Shown here: positions 21,736 to 33,985 of the stretch, one piece after another
Layout of the letters: each line of letters begins with the position of its first letter
How positions within the stretch are numbered: position 1 is the stretch's first letter
Source of the DNA: Lineus longissimus
Taxonomy: Eukaryota > Nemertea > Pilidiophora > Heteronemertea > Lineidae
NCBI RefSeq assembly: GCF_910592395.1
Contig: NC_088321.1
Location: 5,954,001 to 6,018,000, forward strand
Length of the DNA: 64,000 bases
Reading direction: 5' to 3'
Notes under the pieces: model-generated
What the model was told of the DNA's origin: nothing
The model's input: the letters and a program-made list of their open reading frames with translations, nothing else
Database searches by the model: none
Program-made: the position numbers and the translations under genes

Positions 21736-22962
21736 TCAATCGTCCTCTAACTCGGAGTCAGACAAAAACGCAAGCCCCTCAACTTCTTCCTCCTTTTCAA
21801 CAACTAGTTCATTGCGTGATTTTCCTCGCCAACACCCTTGACAAGTCCGCTTGCTCGCCATGTAATCCGAATGGCTTCTTCGGCGAGTCTCCCCCAGGTA
21901 AGGCCGATCGTTCGGAGAACTTGTTGCATTGAAAATAGTGGATAAGTCCCATTCTGCTCTGTGTTGCCTACTTTTCACGCTGTTCATATTGCCTTTATAC
22001 CTACATTTAAATGCAAACATTATGGTCAAGTCGAGTGGTTGCAAGAGGGGGTACAGCCACCTGGCACAAGCTCAAGGTGTCCTCCAACCTCCCCGGCAGC
22101 CTCCAGAAAGCAATGATTATGATGTGCAGGATACCGATCAACAATTAGAAGGAATTGCTCTCCGTCATCATCAAAGTCATCTGATATGGTTTCCGTGCAT
22201 TGAACCAACAGGTCGATTCGCGCCCAACCGTTTGGACAGGAGGTTACCTTTAAAAATGGATGGATCGATTTTACACCAAGAAAACTCAATTTACTGTGTT
22301 TTTTCTCAGAAGCCGCTAATTTCACCGTTTCCAACATTGTGTAACCTGAATTTCGGAATAGTGCAACTTCTCCGTCTGAGAATTTATTGTCTTTATATTT
22401 CGAAGTCCAGTGTCAATGAAATGTATACAATGCTAACCATGGGACTGCTGCTCCTATTAGAAATTGTAGTTACCGGTCGAGAAACAACTCTTTTATAGCT
22501 TAATTTAGTCTGTAAATCTTTTGAGGGTCGAGGCAATAAACACCAGCGTGAATAACGGTTTGGGTTTACATTGTTCATCCGATGTTACATTTTGCGTCAT
22601 TCTGGTACAATTTCCATCAATTGGTTCATAACTGCTCCACCTTGAACTAGACAAGTGAAGTTAACCTCTGCCAGACCTCTCCTCCCATCCGCAGCAATCA
22701 GAAGAGTCACAGTACATCCTTCCTTTGCATTTCTTGGAGTTTGTATGTCGGTGTCGCGGTTACCAGTGAGGTCCATGGTATAATTGGGTGGGAAATCGTA
22801 TCGAACAAATGTTTGGTTGATGTGGAAAATGCGCTCTGCTTGAAAGTTCTGCTCCTCGGTTATTAAATGGATGTGCTCCCGAAAGTCAACAACAAGCTGA
22901 CCAGTGTTGTCCGTAATTTTTTTGGAATGCCTTTGCATCTGCGATAGCTGATCCGATTTCTG
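21736..22962 (-). pseudogene. Pogo/Tigger-type DDE transposase relic
   Basis: Read right to left. The first block (22938-22597) has the pogo core signature with DFPPNYTMDLTG and AKEGCTVTLLIAADGRR, where DDE_1 transposases have 'NMDETP...P...SxRxTVxLxxxADG'. The first catalytic Asp is replaced: the box reads HINQT. The second block (22340-22026) has FLLIVDRYPAHHNHCF and LVPGGCTP, matching 'LLxxDxxxxH...xIPGG', so the second Asp is kept. A frameshift separates it from QPLDLTI (22044), the third-Asp box. The C-terminal part (to 21736) is charged and acidic. An AG acceptor after a pyrimidine tract lies at its 5' edge (about 22962). It is either a dead transposon or a decayed domesticated copy. 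Confidence 0.65.
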
Positions 22963-23824
22963 AAAAATGAAAATTCGTGGTCAGTTTTAGTTCGGAATCT
23001 TCATTCAATGTATTTACATGTATTCGGTAAATTTTTGAATTGAATAAGAATGATGAACATCGAATATTTGAATTGATTTGCCAAGCCCCTTTCCTTGTCA
23101 TGAAACGTTCAAGCGTGGTGTGGTGAGGCCCTGAAATCCAAACGACCAGGTTGAGTCTCTTTTAACTGCGCCATTCGTTCGCCAGGAGTATTTCATATCC
23201 ACTGGCCAAATTGCCGAATCGCCTGGTCCCTTAAATCAAGGGCGGAGACGGGAAACCTAAGTTCTCTCCTTTCATTGAACCATTTATTTGTGGTCTCTTC
23301 GATTACGGACCATGATTATGAAATAAACATGTGCTGAAAGCTCTAAAAAGCACGAGAGAGAAAGATGTCTGATGGAAAATTAATATGGCTAAAACTGCAA
23401 GAAAAATGTTCGGCACTCACTGATTCTGCACACGTTCACATCATTTTGATCGACTACGAAAAAATGCCCTAAAACAGACAAGTTGGTTCATAATCCAACT
23501 CCCATTCGAAAAGTGTCTCTGAAATTCATTACAGTATAGCGAAAAAAAGCTCCAATTTCTTTTGCGCTTCTATGAAAGTGACAATTGGTCTTCGGAATAT
23601 TCTAAAAAAATTTTTTCAAAACTAGAACTACACAAAAAAACTTTTCCTGATGAAGACAACCGCATTCGCGATCGGAGGACGTTTACTGCCTTTTGGTATA
23701 CTACCAAACAGAATGTGTTTATCTCTCCATATAATCGTCCTGATATTTCTGCAGGGTGTTATTTCTATCTTTGATGTTCAAAATTAGAGCACAAAAGAAA
23801 TTTCAAAATGCTATTAAGACTCAC

Positions 23825-23989
23825 CATTTCCCAATGGGCGGTTTCTTTGCACTTTTCGTCGTCATTGACTGTCCACGTTAGGCATTCGTATGTCTTCTTC
23901 GTGCTGCAGCCAGTGACGGAAAGTAGCTTCTCGAATGTTTCAAAATCTCGCAAATTGAGCGGCATAACGTCCGTGATTAAGGTCTCCAT
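23825..23989 (-). CDS. Candidate upstream exon of the pogo-like reading frame
   Basis: A 55-codon frame starts METLITDVMPLNLRD and ends at a strong splice donor, ATG|GTGAGT (donor at 23824-23819). It ends in phase 0. The downstream pogo block at about 22962 begins after TTTTCATTTTTCAG and is open in phase 0, so the two could be joined by an 860-bp intron. The peptide itself has no recognised domain. The exon pair is an inference from splice signals and phase. Confidence 0.35.
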
Positions 23990-24989
23990 TGGTCCATGCG
24001 GTGGACCCCTCCGGGCGTGACATCAGACCTGCCCCTGCCACGGGACGCATGGCATGTCCCGGATTGACCCGGAGAACAAATTGTTGACATTAGATACAAG
24101 AACCTACAAATTTTTGGGTAGGTTTCTATGGCACATTCGAGGCTAGTAATTGGTTTTGAGGCCAATAGTGGGCGCCACACAGATCCCACAAACGGTCACT
24201 AAATTTGCCCGATACTGGGGACCATAAAGCGGCATAATACTATGTAAAGGAGATTTTTCGGGCACATGAGCTGACCTCCATACGATAGCCAATTATATAT
24301 ACTTTGGAGGTTCATTGCAAAAGGTGTACCCCATCACAGCTTTTTCTTGCTAGGCTATATGATGTCAAACCTCGGCTGCGCCCTGAGGCTTGGACGCATC
24401 ATCGCGTATGAGGCCCAACAGAAGGCGGTGACTTGGTCCCAAACTCACAGAATGGCCTCATAAAATCACCGAAGCATCCTCTCTACACGGAAACTATGAT
24501 CATGAAGTTAAAGTACATAGTAGTTGGATCAGGACTGGCCCATACCTATCCATGGAAACTTCATGCGTCTGAAGAACTATGCTTTTTGGGAAGGGAGGAG
24601 ACAAAACGGACCTCGTACCCACTGGCTAGTGAGACCTAAGCAATTCGAGTTGCGCTAGCCAGTATTCACCTAAATAACTAACGTTCTGTTCCAAAGAATA
24701 CGCCTGCGTCTTTGGGCTCATGATCGTCACGATCGGAATTTAAGCTCACATTGGAAGGCGATCGACGAGCAAAACAAAAAGAACACTTTCGAAATCGACT
24801 TGGTTTGAAATGTTGTGGTCTGCATAAAACCCATTAAACATGACATCAGCATTTAGTAATTCAGAGCTAACACGGCAGTAACCAGTATTTTTGTCAATTA
24901 TACCGGTTGCTGCTGCGTAAAGTTTTGCTATTCTATTATAAAACTACTCCTGGCTCTGGAAAATTTCTGGCCTGATTAACGACGAAGAA
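23990..24989. other. Non-coding stretch
   Basis: No supported gene. A 68-codon plus frame at 24433-24639 is without domain or context. Confidence 0.4.
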
Positions 24990-26190
24990 CATGTAAGTGG
25001 GAGTTTCCTGTATGTTTATTCCGCCGTTGTTCTCACGACTTTGATGATGGTCAGCCTTCCACCACAATGACAATTGACAGACTGCTATCGAGAGGTAACG
25101 ACAAGGTCTTCATCAAGTTCATTCATGGCCATTGCTTACCCATTCATCCTGAAAGAATAAATGCAAGGAATATAAAGCTTTGCCACCAACTAGTTGGAAT
25201 GAAAGAAATGGATTAATCAGTGATTTAAGAGCAAAATATTACTCGCATTTGAGTGCCCACTTCCAAATCATGCTTATGAAACTATTCTGATGCCAGAAGT
25301 TTTTCTTACTGATCATTGCTGAATACTGGATTTACTTGATGAATGTTATTTTTCAATCGAATAACCCTTGCTGGGTGTATCTGTAATATACAGGTTTGAG
25401 TGATCTTCTAGTGAGCATATCCATATTCCGTCAGTTTTGTTCGTATCCCTTCGATGATGGTTTTGGTAACTGCTTTCCACCACAATGACAATCATCCTAC
25501 TGCTATCAAAAAGTAACTACGGGGTCTTCATTGCGATTGCTTACCTTTTTTCCCTGAAATAGGTGATTCAGGGAGTGTAAGTTTTATTAGTCGACTGATT
25601 GGATGAATCAAATGTTTATATCAAGATTTGCTGTGTTGGTCTATTCATCAAATGACCACAACAATATCATGCTTATACAACAAGCAGATGCCACAATATA
25701 CTTCTTACTGATTATATTTGATGACAAACTGATACTTGATGAAATTCAATTTTCAATCGGATAGCGATCGTTATTTGCAAAGTTTTACGTATCTTTCTAG
25801 TGAGCTTATCCATATTTGTCACTGGTTCTCAATACTCAGAGGATGTTCATGGCTATATACCGCCTCCCACCACAAGGACAATCGACTGCTAGTGATCGAA
25901 AAGTAACGATGAGGTCTTCATCAAGGTCTTTCATGGCGACTGCTTACCTCTTCATACTGAAAGAGTAAAGGCAGGGGATATAACTTTTGTCGCGAACCAA
26001 TGGGAAGGAAACAAATGCATAAATCGATGACTTTATCTTTATAACACTTTTTTACCCGTATTTGAAATACAAATAAACTCATCCGATGCCAGAAGATACT
26101 TCCAACTGTTTATCGGTAATTACCGCATATACTTGATTAATCCAGAGTCTTTCAATAGATTTATTGAAATACATGTACATGTACATGTAT
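24990..26190. repeat. Three tandem copies of the 400-bp unnamed repeat
   Basis: Units begin about 25000, 25420 and 25810. Each contains, in order, 'gtgagcatatccatat', 'ccaccacaatgacaat', 'actgctatcgaaaagtaac', 'gtcttcatcaag', 'gcgattgcttacc', 'ctgaaagagtaaatgcagg' and 'tgccagaag'. Identity is moderate and unevenly spread, highest in a core of about 90 bp. A fourth copy lies alone at 20480-20970. A short (TACATG)n run sits at about 26169-26191. Confidence 0.6.
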
Positions 26191-27224
26191 TCTGATTAAT
26201 CACAGCATGGAAAATTTCCTTTATATATTCCTGGCGTATATCCAAGTTTAACCATGGAGAAAAGTTGAGTTCGCCATTTTCGTAGGTAATTCTAATGCTG
26301 ACACGCCTAATCAGAGTATTATTCAAATAAATATTCAAAAGGCTCTGCCTATAATAGGTTGAGTTTGAACGGGTCATGAGTGATTCCACCTCCTTTTTCG
26401 CTGATGTGAGCTCCAAGCGGAGAGCGACGAATGCAGCATTTACTCGAATGATTCGCTTATTGCGTGGTAATTTATTTCCAAAGAGGAGAGTAAGTCACAA
26501 CGTTAGGATTAACAGTTTCCCTAACAGGAAGCCTTCGGCATGGAATGAAACCGACGACCCGTTAATCACAAATCATGGATAATGATAGGCACTATCGTGC
26601 AACCTCGCAGTTACGAACTCCTTGATATCAAAGTATAAAATTGGATTTTTGTTGACGTATTTAACATCACAAATGTTGTTCTTTCTGGGGCCCCATGAAG
26701 GCGGTAATTATTGACTAATATATCAAATCAAAGTATCAGCGCATTCCCCGTCCTTAGTTTTTGTACTTGAATCAATTCGCGTTAATCAACCTCTGTGGTT
26801 GTTTCCCATATTTCACCTTTTCTATTCAATAGACGGTTAAAGAGACCATGACTCTTCAATAGGAGTTGAAACCCATGACGTCATTATATCTTTCAACCTT
26901 CCCCAACACTGAGTGGAAATTCTCAAAAACGGAAACACTCAATTAAAGAATGTCGCGCACCCATATACATGTAGGATGCGACCAAATAATCACGCATTGA
27001 CGGAATAATCGTAGAGTCGGTTAAAAATTAATGATCACGCGCCACCTCGCCAGACTAGCTTTTAATCACCGGATGAATTGAAAAAGACACATTTCGTTCT
27101 GTTGCACCGCTCTGTGAATTCCATTTTGGGACACCCAGTATGAAATGCCCAAATTCTTGTTTTAGACGTACGATGGCCAAGTGGTAACATAACATGCCTT
27201 CTAACCGTGGGGCCTGCATCTAGA
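26191..27224. other. Non-coding stretch
   Basis: Two overlapping frames on opposite strands near 26120-26580 show no domains. Nothing else was recognised. Confidence 0.4.
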
Positions 27225-27323
27225 ATCGGAAGTTGTGTGTGAGCGTGGGTGCGGGTGTGTGTTGGTTGGGGTGTTGCGGGTTGTGCGTGATTGTGTGTGT
27301 GTGGGGGGGGGGGGGGGGGGGGG
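27225..27323. repeat. GT-rich repeat ending in an uninterrupted run of about 22 G
   Basis: Imperfect GTGTGTG/GGGTGCGGGTGTG text leads into a G homopolymer at 27302-27323. It has strong potential for G-quadruplexes and for assembly error in length. Confidence 0.8.
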
Positions 27324-27505
27324 TACTTTGTCCTCATGTGCCTAAAATCTTTTTCACATACATGACATTTGTCATCACGGTCATCAATGAAAATCAATTG
27401 CGTGCCCATCAACAAGGTTGTTATATTCATATGGGTCCTTATTCTGAGCTAAACTTTGCAAGATGGCTTTTATATGCCTGGTTTATTATAATAGGAAAGA
27501 CGGGA

Positions 27506-28031
27506 GCAGGACAGTTCCCCCCGGACAATTGCCCCCCGGACTATTCCCCCCTGGACGATTCCCCCCGAGGACGATTCCCCCCGAGGACGATTCCCCCCGA
27601 GGACGATTCCCCCCGAGGACGATTCCCCCTGGACAGTTCCCCCCGAGGACAACTCCCCCCGGAAAATCCCCCCCCCCCCAGACAACGTCGGTCACGCAAG
27701 ATGATGCCAATGATGATGGTCATCATCAAACTCAAAGAACAACTTTATTCAGAATTTTAAAAAATCTATACATGCTACCTGTACATGTATTTTTCATCGA
27801 AGAAGCATATACTTTCGCCTTAGAAGTATGATAACTCACAGAATAAAAATCGTACCGATACATATAATGTGAAGTACTTAATAAGTTGTCTGGGGGGGGG
27901 AGATTTTCCGGGGGGAGTTGTCCTCGGGGGGAATTGTCCAGGGGGGAGTTGTCCTCGGGGGGAATCGTCCTCGGGGGGGATTCGTCCAGGGGGGAATTGT
28001 CTGGGGGGGGGGGGGGAATTGTCCTAGAACC
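27506..28031. repeat. Palindromic minisatellite, 16-bp unit
   Basis: About eleven tandem units of the type GGACGATTCCCCCCGA run from 27506 to 27680. The same units occur inverted (TCGGGGGGAATCGTCC) from 27888 to 28031, separated by about 200 bp of unique sequence. The inner borders match: CCCCAGACAAC on the left and GTTGTCTGGGG on the right. The arms could fold into one long GC-rich hairpin. There is no gene in it; the proline/glycine-rich frames are repeat translations. Confidence 0.85.
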
Positions 28032-29026
28032 AGGAAAGACAGAGTGACAGACATGCGCTGTTGCTGAAACTGTTGTGGAAACTGGCAGAAATATGACCAC
28101 AGATATAGCAACGCCACAGAGTTGGGTATAGCACATATGTCGAGATGCGCGGGATAAAGCTTTCATATTTCTATTGTTGTATTCTAAAATTCTCTTGTAC
28201 TATATACTATAGCCCATTGTGCGCGTCACAAGTATAGCAGGGTCGTCCGCACACAGACTATTTAACCGGCTCATCATATAAATCATAATGCAACTTCGCA
28301 ACTAGCGGAGCTGCTCGAGAAAACTTTTTCGCGGTAAAGTATTTTGAATGAATTCAATCTTCTAGTCGACTAGAAGTTTCAATTTTATGGTGATTTGCAA
28401 ATCAAATGACAAATTAAAGTCGGCTTGGCTATTGCCCGAGCCGCGAACGGCTCATGTGGCCAGTTTCCGTGGCATCAAGCGACTAATAGTATTACTCCCC
28501 CTTGATAGAATGCTGGTCGATCGCAGGTTAACTTCCCAGGCAAGCCTGGTACACATTTACTCCTGGTACACATTTACTCCTGGGTGGAGCGAAGCAAGCA
28601 GGGTTAAAGTGCCTTGCGCAAAAACACAAAGATGAAACAGTGTTGATTCTTCCGAATATCGAGCCTATACGACATTCTGGTCGTAAGCCCGGCCCTCTAA
28701 ACACTCTGCTACTGATCCCCCATATCAAATAATAATAATCCCCCAAATGATAACTCATGATAATAGCAATCTGCAAGGATACATGATCGAACTACTTTTC
28801 CATTTCGAGACAACTTAATTGGCAGCCTAGAAACAACACTTTGACAACTTGAGTGCAGGTAGATATGTAGATTCCCAGGGCTGCCACTTCGTCATCCTCC
28901 TTTCATTTTGAACTGTCCGAATTGGGAAAGGCTCATTATCATAATTCAACTTCGGAATTGAGGAGCGCCACTATCGGTGCTGAGTCAAACTAGGTTGCTG
29001 TTCCAGATTTTTTGGGGGAGAGATTA
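28032..29026. other. Non-coding stretch
   Basis: A 12-15 bp direct duplication of 'tacacatttactcctgg' at about 28549-28582 is the only structure noted. Confidence 0.45.
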
Positions 29027-29490
29027 GGGCGGTTCCGCACCGCCTACGATTACGATTACGATTACGATTTGTGTATGACGTCATCAATTTTTGCAGCAAC
29101 GTCATCAGCCCTGAAATCGTCTGCGGCATATTCGGTTCGTTTCTACGACGATGGCGGCTAATCTTCGTAAGTGATAAACGATCATCGAGAACGTCAATTT
29201 CATGCACTTCCAAAGTATCCTGGGTCACGTTTTTCACAAACAATATATTTTGACTATGCACTCCAGACGTAGGACCTGCAAATTTCATGGCCAAAGCTGT
29301 TTTAGACCGTCACGACTGCAATGAAATTGGAATGCAAATTCGCTCTGTTCGTGAGCCGTGGGTTTCTTGAATGACATCAAGAGTATTTTTGCGGAACTGA
29401 ATTTAGCTGCTTCTCGACGCGATTACGATTACGATTACGTTTTCCGAAATCGTAATCGTAATCGTAATCGTAGGCGGTGCGGAACCTCCC
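29027..29490. mobile_element. MITE with hexamer-repeat terminal inverted repeats
   Basis: Both ends begin GGGCGGTTCCGCACCGCC (right end with one or two changes) followed by four copies of TACGAT/ACGATT, giving inverted ends of about 45 bp. A TA dinucleotide flanks each end (29025-29026 and 29491-29492), suggesting a TA target duplication. A second inward copy of the hexamer run at 29419-29436 forms an extra hairpin near the right end. No transposase frame. Confidence 0.75.
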
Positions 29491-31784
29491 TAATGTTTTG
29501 TACTGCACACGATTTGGTAATGAACACGAGAGTCAAGTTTGCCCCAATAGTTAGTGCTCGGGATTCTATGGTCCTATATAATTACTGATCTGTTATCCCA
29601 TTATTGTTGCTTAAATGACTGTCTCAGTATCGGTGTCCTTTTGCAAATAACTAAAACTTTTATTTCTATCTCGGATCTCAATAAAATCACAATTAGGCAT
29701 GTGAAATTTTGGTAAATGCTTATAATACGGGTCGGGGTACAACATGCGTATTGGTTTGTTTCCGCTTCAAGGATAATAACTGTGATTAAAAAAAACGTCC
29801 CACCGCCAACACTTTCTTTTACCATCGTGCTCGTTATAAACAAAAGCATAGTCTCTCATAGATCAAGAGGTTCGGCAATCATCGAAAATTCCCGAACCTC
29901 ATAGTCCGTCGGTCAAATAGCACTACCTGTCCGAAATTGCGGGAACCATTGTTTAATAGCAGGATGAGGGCTTTCTGTCACCGAATCAAAACTCTTCAAA
30001 TGACCGAGGTCAACAGGTCATGACTATCAGATACAACGCACGTGATTTTTACAATCATATGAACTGAAGGAAATGGCCGTCAACTGGCTGATGCAGTAAC
30101 AAATTTTTTTTTTTACGAACGGTGATATCATTTAAGAGATGCGTGCTCGACTATCGCATGCACCCGAATCATTTACTTTACTTTACTTTTCTTGTTATCT
30201 ATTACATGTATATCTATGTTATAAATTACTACATGTACATTGCAAACGAGGCTTTGACAGGGAATTGTCAATATCAATCTATAGCAAAATTACCACACAG
30301 GTACAGTTTGCAACCGATGTCAAAATGTGTTGAAGTAGCGCCCTTTCCCTAGGCGTGCATACCACACTACTTATTGATTGACCTTATAATTGGCATGCAT
30401 CCTTCAAAATAACGTTGTGGTTGTTGGGACCTATTTGTGCAATAATGACTGAGACAAGACTTCTACTAAAATAGACGACTTGTCTCAGACATGGGAGTGG
30501 TACTGGGCAACAGAATGAAGCCGGTCTAGAAGGTTGAAATGACCCAGAATAGAATATCTCTAAATTCTGTCATACGCTCTAAATCTCTTAGCTATTGACT
30601 GTCATGGCCTCTACAGAAAAATACACCATAATCCGTCAGAATATAAAGGGACTGACATTTTGTTCAGGGAAAAATCTTCTACCTTCACTGGTACACTGCG
30701 TATAGAGTGTATGTAGGACGACCCGGTCCCGGATTGATCATGACAATTTCAACAGGACAGACATCGAGACACCATCAACAGCCTGCACACCTAGGTTATC
30801 AAAACTGCACACATCAGCGCTTTAAATACATAATAAACAGTGGCACAAACCTCTACATCCGGGATCTACTTGATTAGCAATTCAAAATGGCTGCACCATG
30901 CACCCTGGACACACCCCAATGTCACATGCCGCGTCACCGCCAGAATCTGGGGTGACGTAGTATGTCTGACCTGTCTGGTTGGCCGTTACGTGTCACTACT
31001 GTTTCTACATGACAAAAAACATTTTTGTGGGCTATCAAATAAGTTTTAGACTGAGAATAGGTCTTCTGGTAGACATGAATAAAGATACCTGACACGAAAA
31101 TATAAAAATGAATTCTTTGTCGCTAATTGTAATATAGTATTTGCCACCTGCTTAAATAGTACCACTATATCAACAAATCCACGTGATTGTCATTTAATCC
31201 TGATGATATTCTTTTGTTGGAGTTAATTCACAATAATCATGCAGCAAATGGTAAATATTTGTCATTGATATTCTAGTTAGTGTCGTTTAAAATATTTTAG
31301 TGCAATTGCCGCATTGGGGAAACGAACACAGTAATTATAACCAAAGGTCAAGAGCGAGAATTCAACCCACAGGAGGTGGCTTGGATTACTGTTCCATATG
31401 ATTACCATAAGCAAAATTGAAATTTTATGTGTTCATCATCATATGCTAATGATAAAATGACATGTGATAACGAGTGGCATCATCGACATTTATGTAAATT
31501 GTCATTAACAAATCACAGAGCTTTTCTTTTTAGATGCGTCCAGGGGTATAAGAGGACCACCAGAAGTGGGGAGCGCATTGACACCTCAATATAGAGGTTG
31601 CAGTGACACGCTGTTGACAGTCCTGCATGCCGACACCAGGCCATTTAGCCTAGACATTATGACAACATGGACAGCACTAGATATCGCGTCAACATTGATA
31701 GCCTTGACACAGGTACATCAAAAACTTTGACAACAAGACAATTCAGACACATCGACAGTTTATAGACAGCGCGATAGCTTGTAC
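29491..31784. other. Non-coding stretch
   Basis: No gene or paired element ends recognised in 2.3 kb. Short frames on both strands have no domains. Confidence 0.4.
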
Positions 31785-31838
31785 AGTATGTTGATACTGT
31801 ACAAGTATGTTGATACTGTATGTTGATACTGTACAAGT
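31785..31838. repeat. Short tandem repeat, GTATGTTGATACTGTACAA unit
   Basis: Three imperfect copies of a unit of about 19 bp, one shortened. Confidence 0.7.
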
Positions 31839-32259
31839 AAAAGATGTCATTAGGACAGCCACAGTATAACCGAACAAAGTGCCAGTGGTACCAGTATAGT
31901 ACCAGTAGAGTTAAATAGCAGGGAACTTTCCGAATATGCCAGTGATAGAGTGACAAGACTTGGACAGTATAATTGTGCTGCCAGTGATCAGTGATAGGGC
32001 CGGGCTGGAGATGTGAGATGGCGCTGCTGTAATCTATATCATAATACTATAAGGCGGCTCGATAAAGTGCCATTTGGGGGTAGTGTTTCGTCTCGTAATT
32101 TTGCACGTTTGCAGGTGATATGTTATCCTGATGCAACGTTATGTTTATTTTCGGAAATCTACTTCAGCGGAGCAGTAATGAGGGATTTTTAATCGGACAC
32201 TGTCAATTCTCCTTACCACTCACAGAAGCCAAGTCATTGCTGTTTAGTTATGCAGGGGC
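31839..32259. other. Non-coding stretch
   Basis: Nothing recognised. Confidence 0.4.
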
Positions 32260-32562
32260 TTAATCAACTACCTGCACTCCCTGTGGGGTGAATAACATTA
32301 CCGGTTGAACAGCTGGCTGTAGGGGGATGATTGGAACAGCCTGTACCCGTTGACCTGCTGAACCAAGGTTAATGTTATTTTCAATCCACGATTGCTGGTC
32401 ACTTGATCTTCGAGAATTACTGCCAAACCAGAGATTCGAGATTTCGCGGGGAAAGAAATTGTACACAAACGCATGTGTGCAGTTCAAATGTAAACAAAAA
32501 TGTATTTTTGGTACTTTTGGTTGCTGGACTTGGGTTTTGCCGCATTTAGGAGCTGGGGTCAA
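32260..32562 (-). CDS. Candidate terminal exon, unidentified protein
   Basis: Open minus-strand frame ending in TAA. The last 53 codons look genuine: QRVQAVPIIPLQPAVQPVML followed by FTPQGVQVVD, a Pro/Val/Gln-rich C-terminus. A splice acceptor-like TCTGGTTTGGCAG lies just before them (AG at 32421-32420), and the upstream half of the frame looks like intron. It may be the last exon of a host gene or of a DNA transposon protein. No domain recognised. Confidence 0.3.
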   Translation of the reverse strand: MTPAPKCGKTQVQQPKVPKIHFCLHLNCTHAFVYNFFPREISNLWFGSNSRRSSDQQSWIENNINLGSAGQRVQAVPIIPLQPAVQPVMLFTPQGVQVVD

Positions 32563-33749
32563 ATTGGTGGTCTATTGTTTATGGGTGCTGTTTTAGCCAG
32601 AGCTAGCCCTTGATTATGAAGGGATTTTCAAATGAAGGTTACCATGGTCTGTTTATTTGCTCATTACAGCTTTCAATACTTGATGTATCTGAAGATGTAG
32701 CTGAACTTCTAGCTTGCCTGTCGAATAAGTGCCTTGCCCGAGATCATGCTACATGTGGTAGGAGCCCGCATCTTAAAGTTGTAGTACATGTAGTGATAGC
32801 GCAATTGGTCCGAGCCATTTGGAGGCCGACATGTGAAGGCCAATCTGAGTTCTCCTTCTCCGTATAAAAAGGGCCATATTGCTGACTAATGAACGAGGCA
32901 TATTCACATTGCCTCATCATCTCTATCGGACTAGTTGATATACGTTTTACTTCACTTTTATATGCCCGCATTCAGAACGCCACAGGGTCCGAGTCTGTGG
33001 ACAAATGGTTGGTTTAATTTGTCTCTTCGATATTGCATTAGATTTTCATTGCAATTCAATCTATTCAAGGTATAGCACATTTGAACCTGCCTGCGCCACG
33101 GGTATAATGCTAGTTAATATATATAGGGGCAGTCTTGAGCTGGCATTCATTTTGGTAGAATATTAGTCTTCGTCGTTAAGAGGCAGTAATTAGGGAAAGT
33201 GTTGATACATCATTGATAGGGCCAGTTTGAGCCGACATTGGTAATCAAAATGCTTGGGAAAGTGTTGAGACGGTATAAAGCGACAGAGAGTCATTGGTGA
33301 CAGTCGTGCTAAAGAGGCATTGTCAAAGTCACAATACCAGGGCGGTGTTTCATCGTTATTGATCGAGTCACAATGTTAAAGACGATGCTGAGCTGCCAAT
33401 AATAAAATTCACAAGCCTATCGGCCTCAGGTTCACAATTGGATTGGTTAGACCACAGACCACTGAAACTTAGGTACTGTTGTATAGCTTGATATTCTTTT
33501 GGCACATTGCCATTGTCAATTGCCACTTGCCAGGTATTGAACTAACCCATGAAAAAGCTCGAGGTCACATGACATACAAAATGGTAGACGAACCAGAAAA
33601 TGTAAACAGCGAGATTTCAACATGAAAATTGTCAACAAAAACACCTTTAATTACGGACTTGATCTTCTCTGCAAAAGATTGGATACGTAATCCAACACAT
33701 GGGGATGACGAAGGTATAGTTGTCATTAAAAAAAAGGAAGTGACTACTT
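32563..33749. other. Non-coding stretch
   Basis: No gene supported. Scattered ACATGTAGT motifs near 32750-32800. Confidence 0.4.
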
Positions 33750-33985
33750 GGCTAGCCCGGCTTACCAAACAGCGACTTTTTCTTGTCCTGAATGGAGAGT
33801 CGAACTCATTAATATTAAAGAAAAGTCTCCAGCTCGCCAAACAGGGTAGATTTTTTACCTGTTTGGCAAGCCCGGCTGGCCGAACAGGGTGGCTCTTTAG
33901 TGCTGTTTGGCAAGCGGCTCTCCAAACAGGACAAAAAAAGATGCCTGTTCGGCGAACGGCTTGCCAAATAGACCCGGCCTAAAAA
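33750..33985. repeat. Cluster of inverted CCAAACAGG / CCTGTTTGG motifs
   Basis: At least six copies of a GCCAAACAGG-like motif in alternating orientation. The tightest pair (about 33837-33872) forms a hairpin with a 13-bp stem around a short T-rich loop. It probably belongs to a foldback element. Confidence 0.55.

Noticed and set aside
27888-28031. NF-kappa-B-like binding sites in the repeat units
   Set aside because: The GGGGAATNGTCC text has one extra base versus the consensus, and every unit would be a site by repetition alone.
27233-28166. Proline- and glycine-rich open frames of 70-175 codons on both strands
   Set aside because: They are translations of the 16-bp minisatellite and the poly-G tract in several frames at once; no coding signal.
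29027-29294. Minus-strand frame with an Asn-Arg repeat
   Set aside because: The repeat is the hexamer in the MITE end read as protein.
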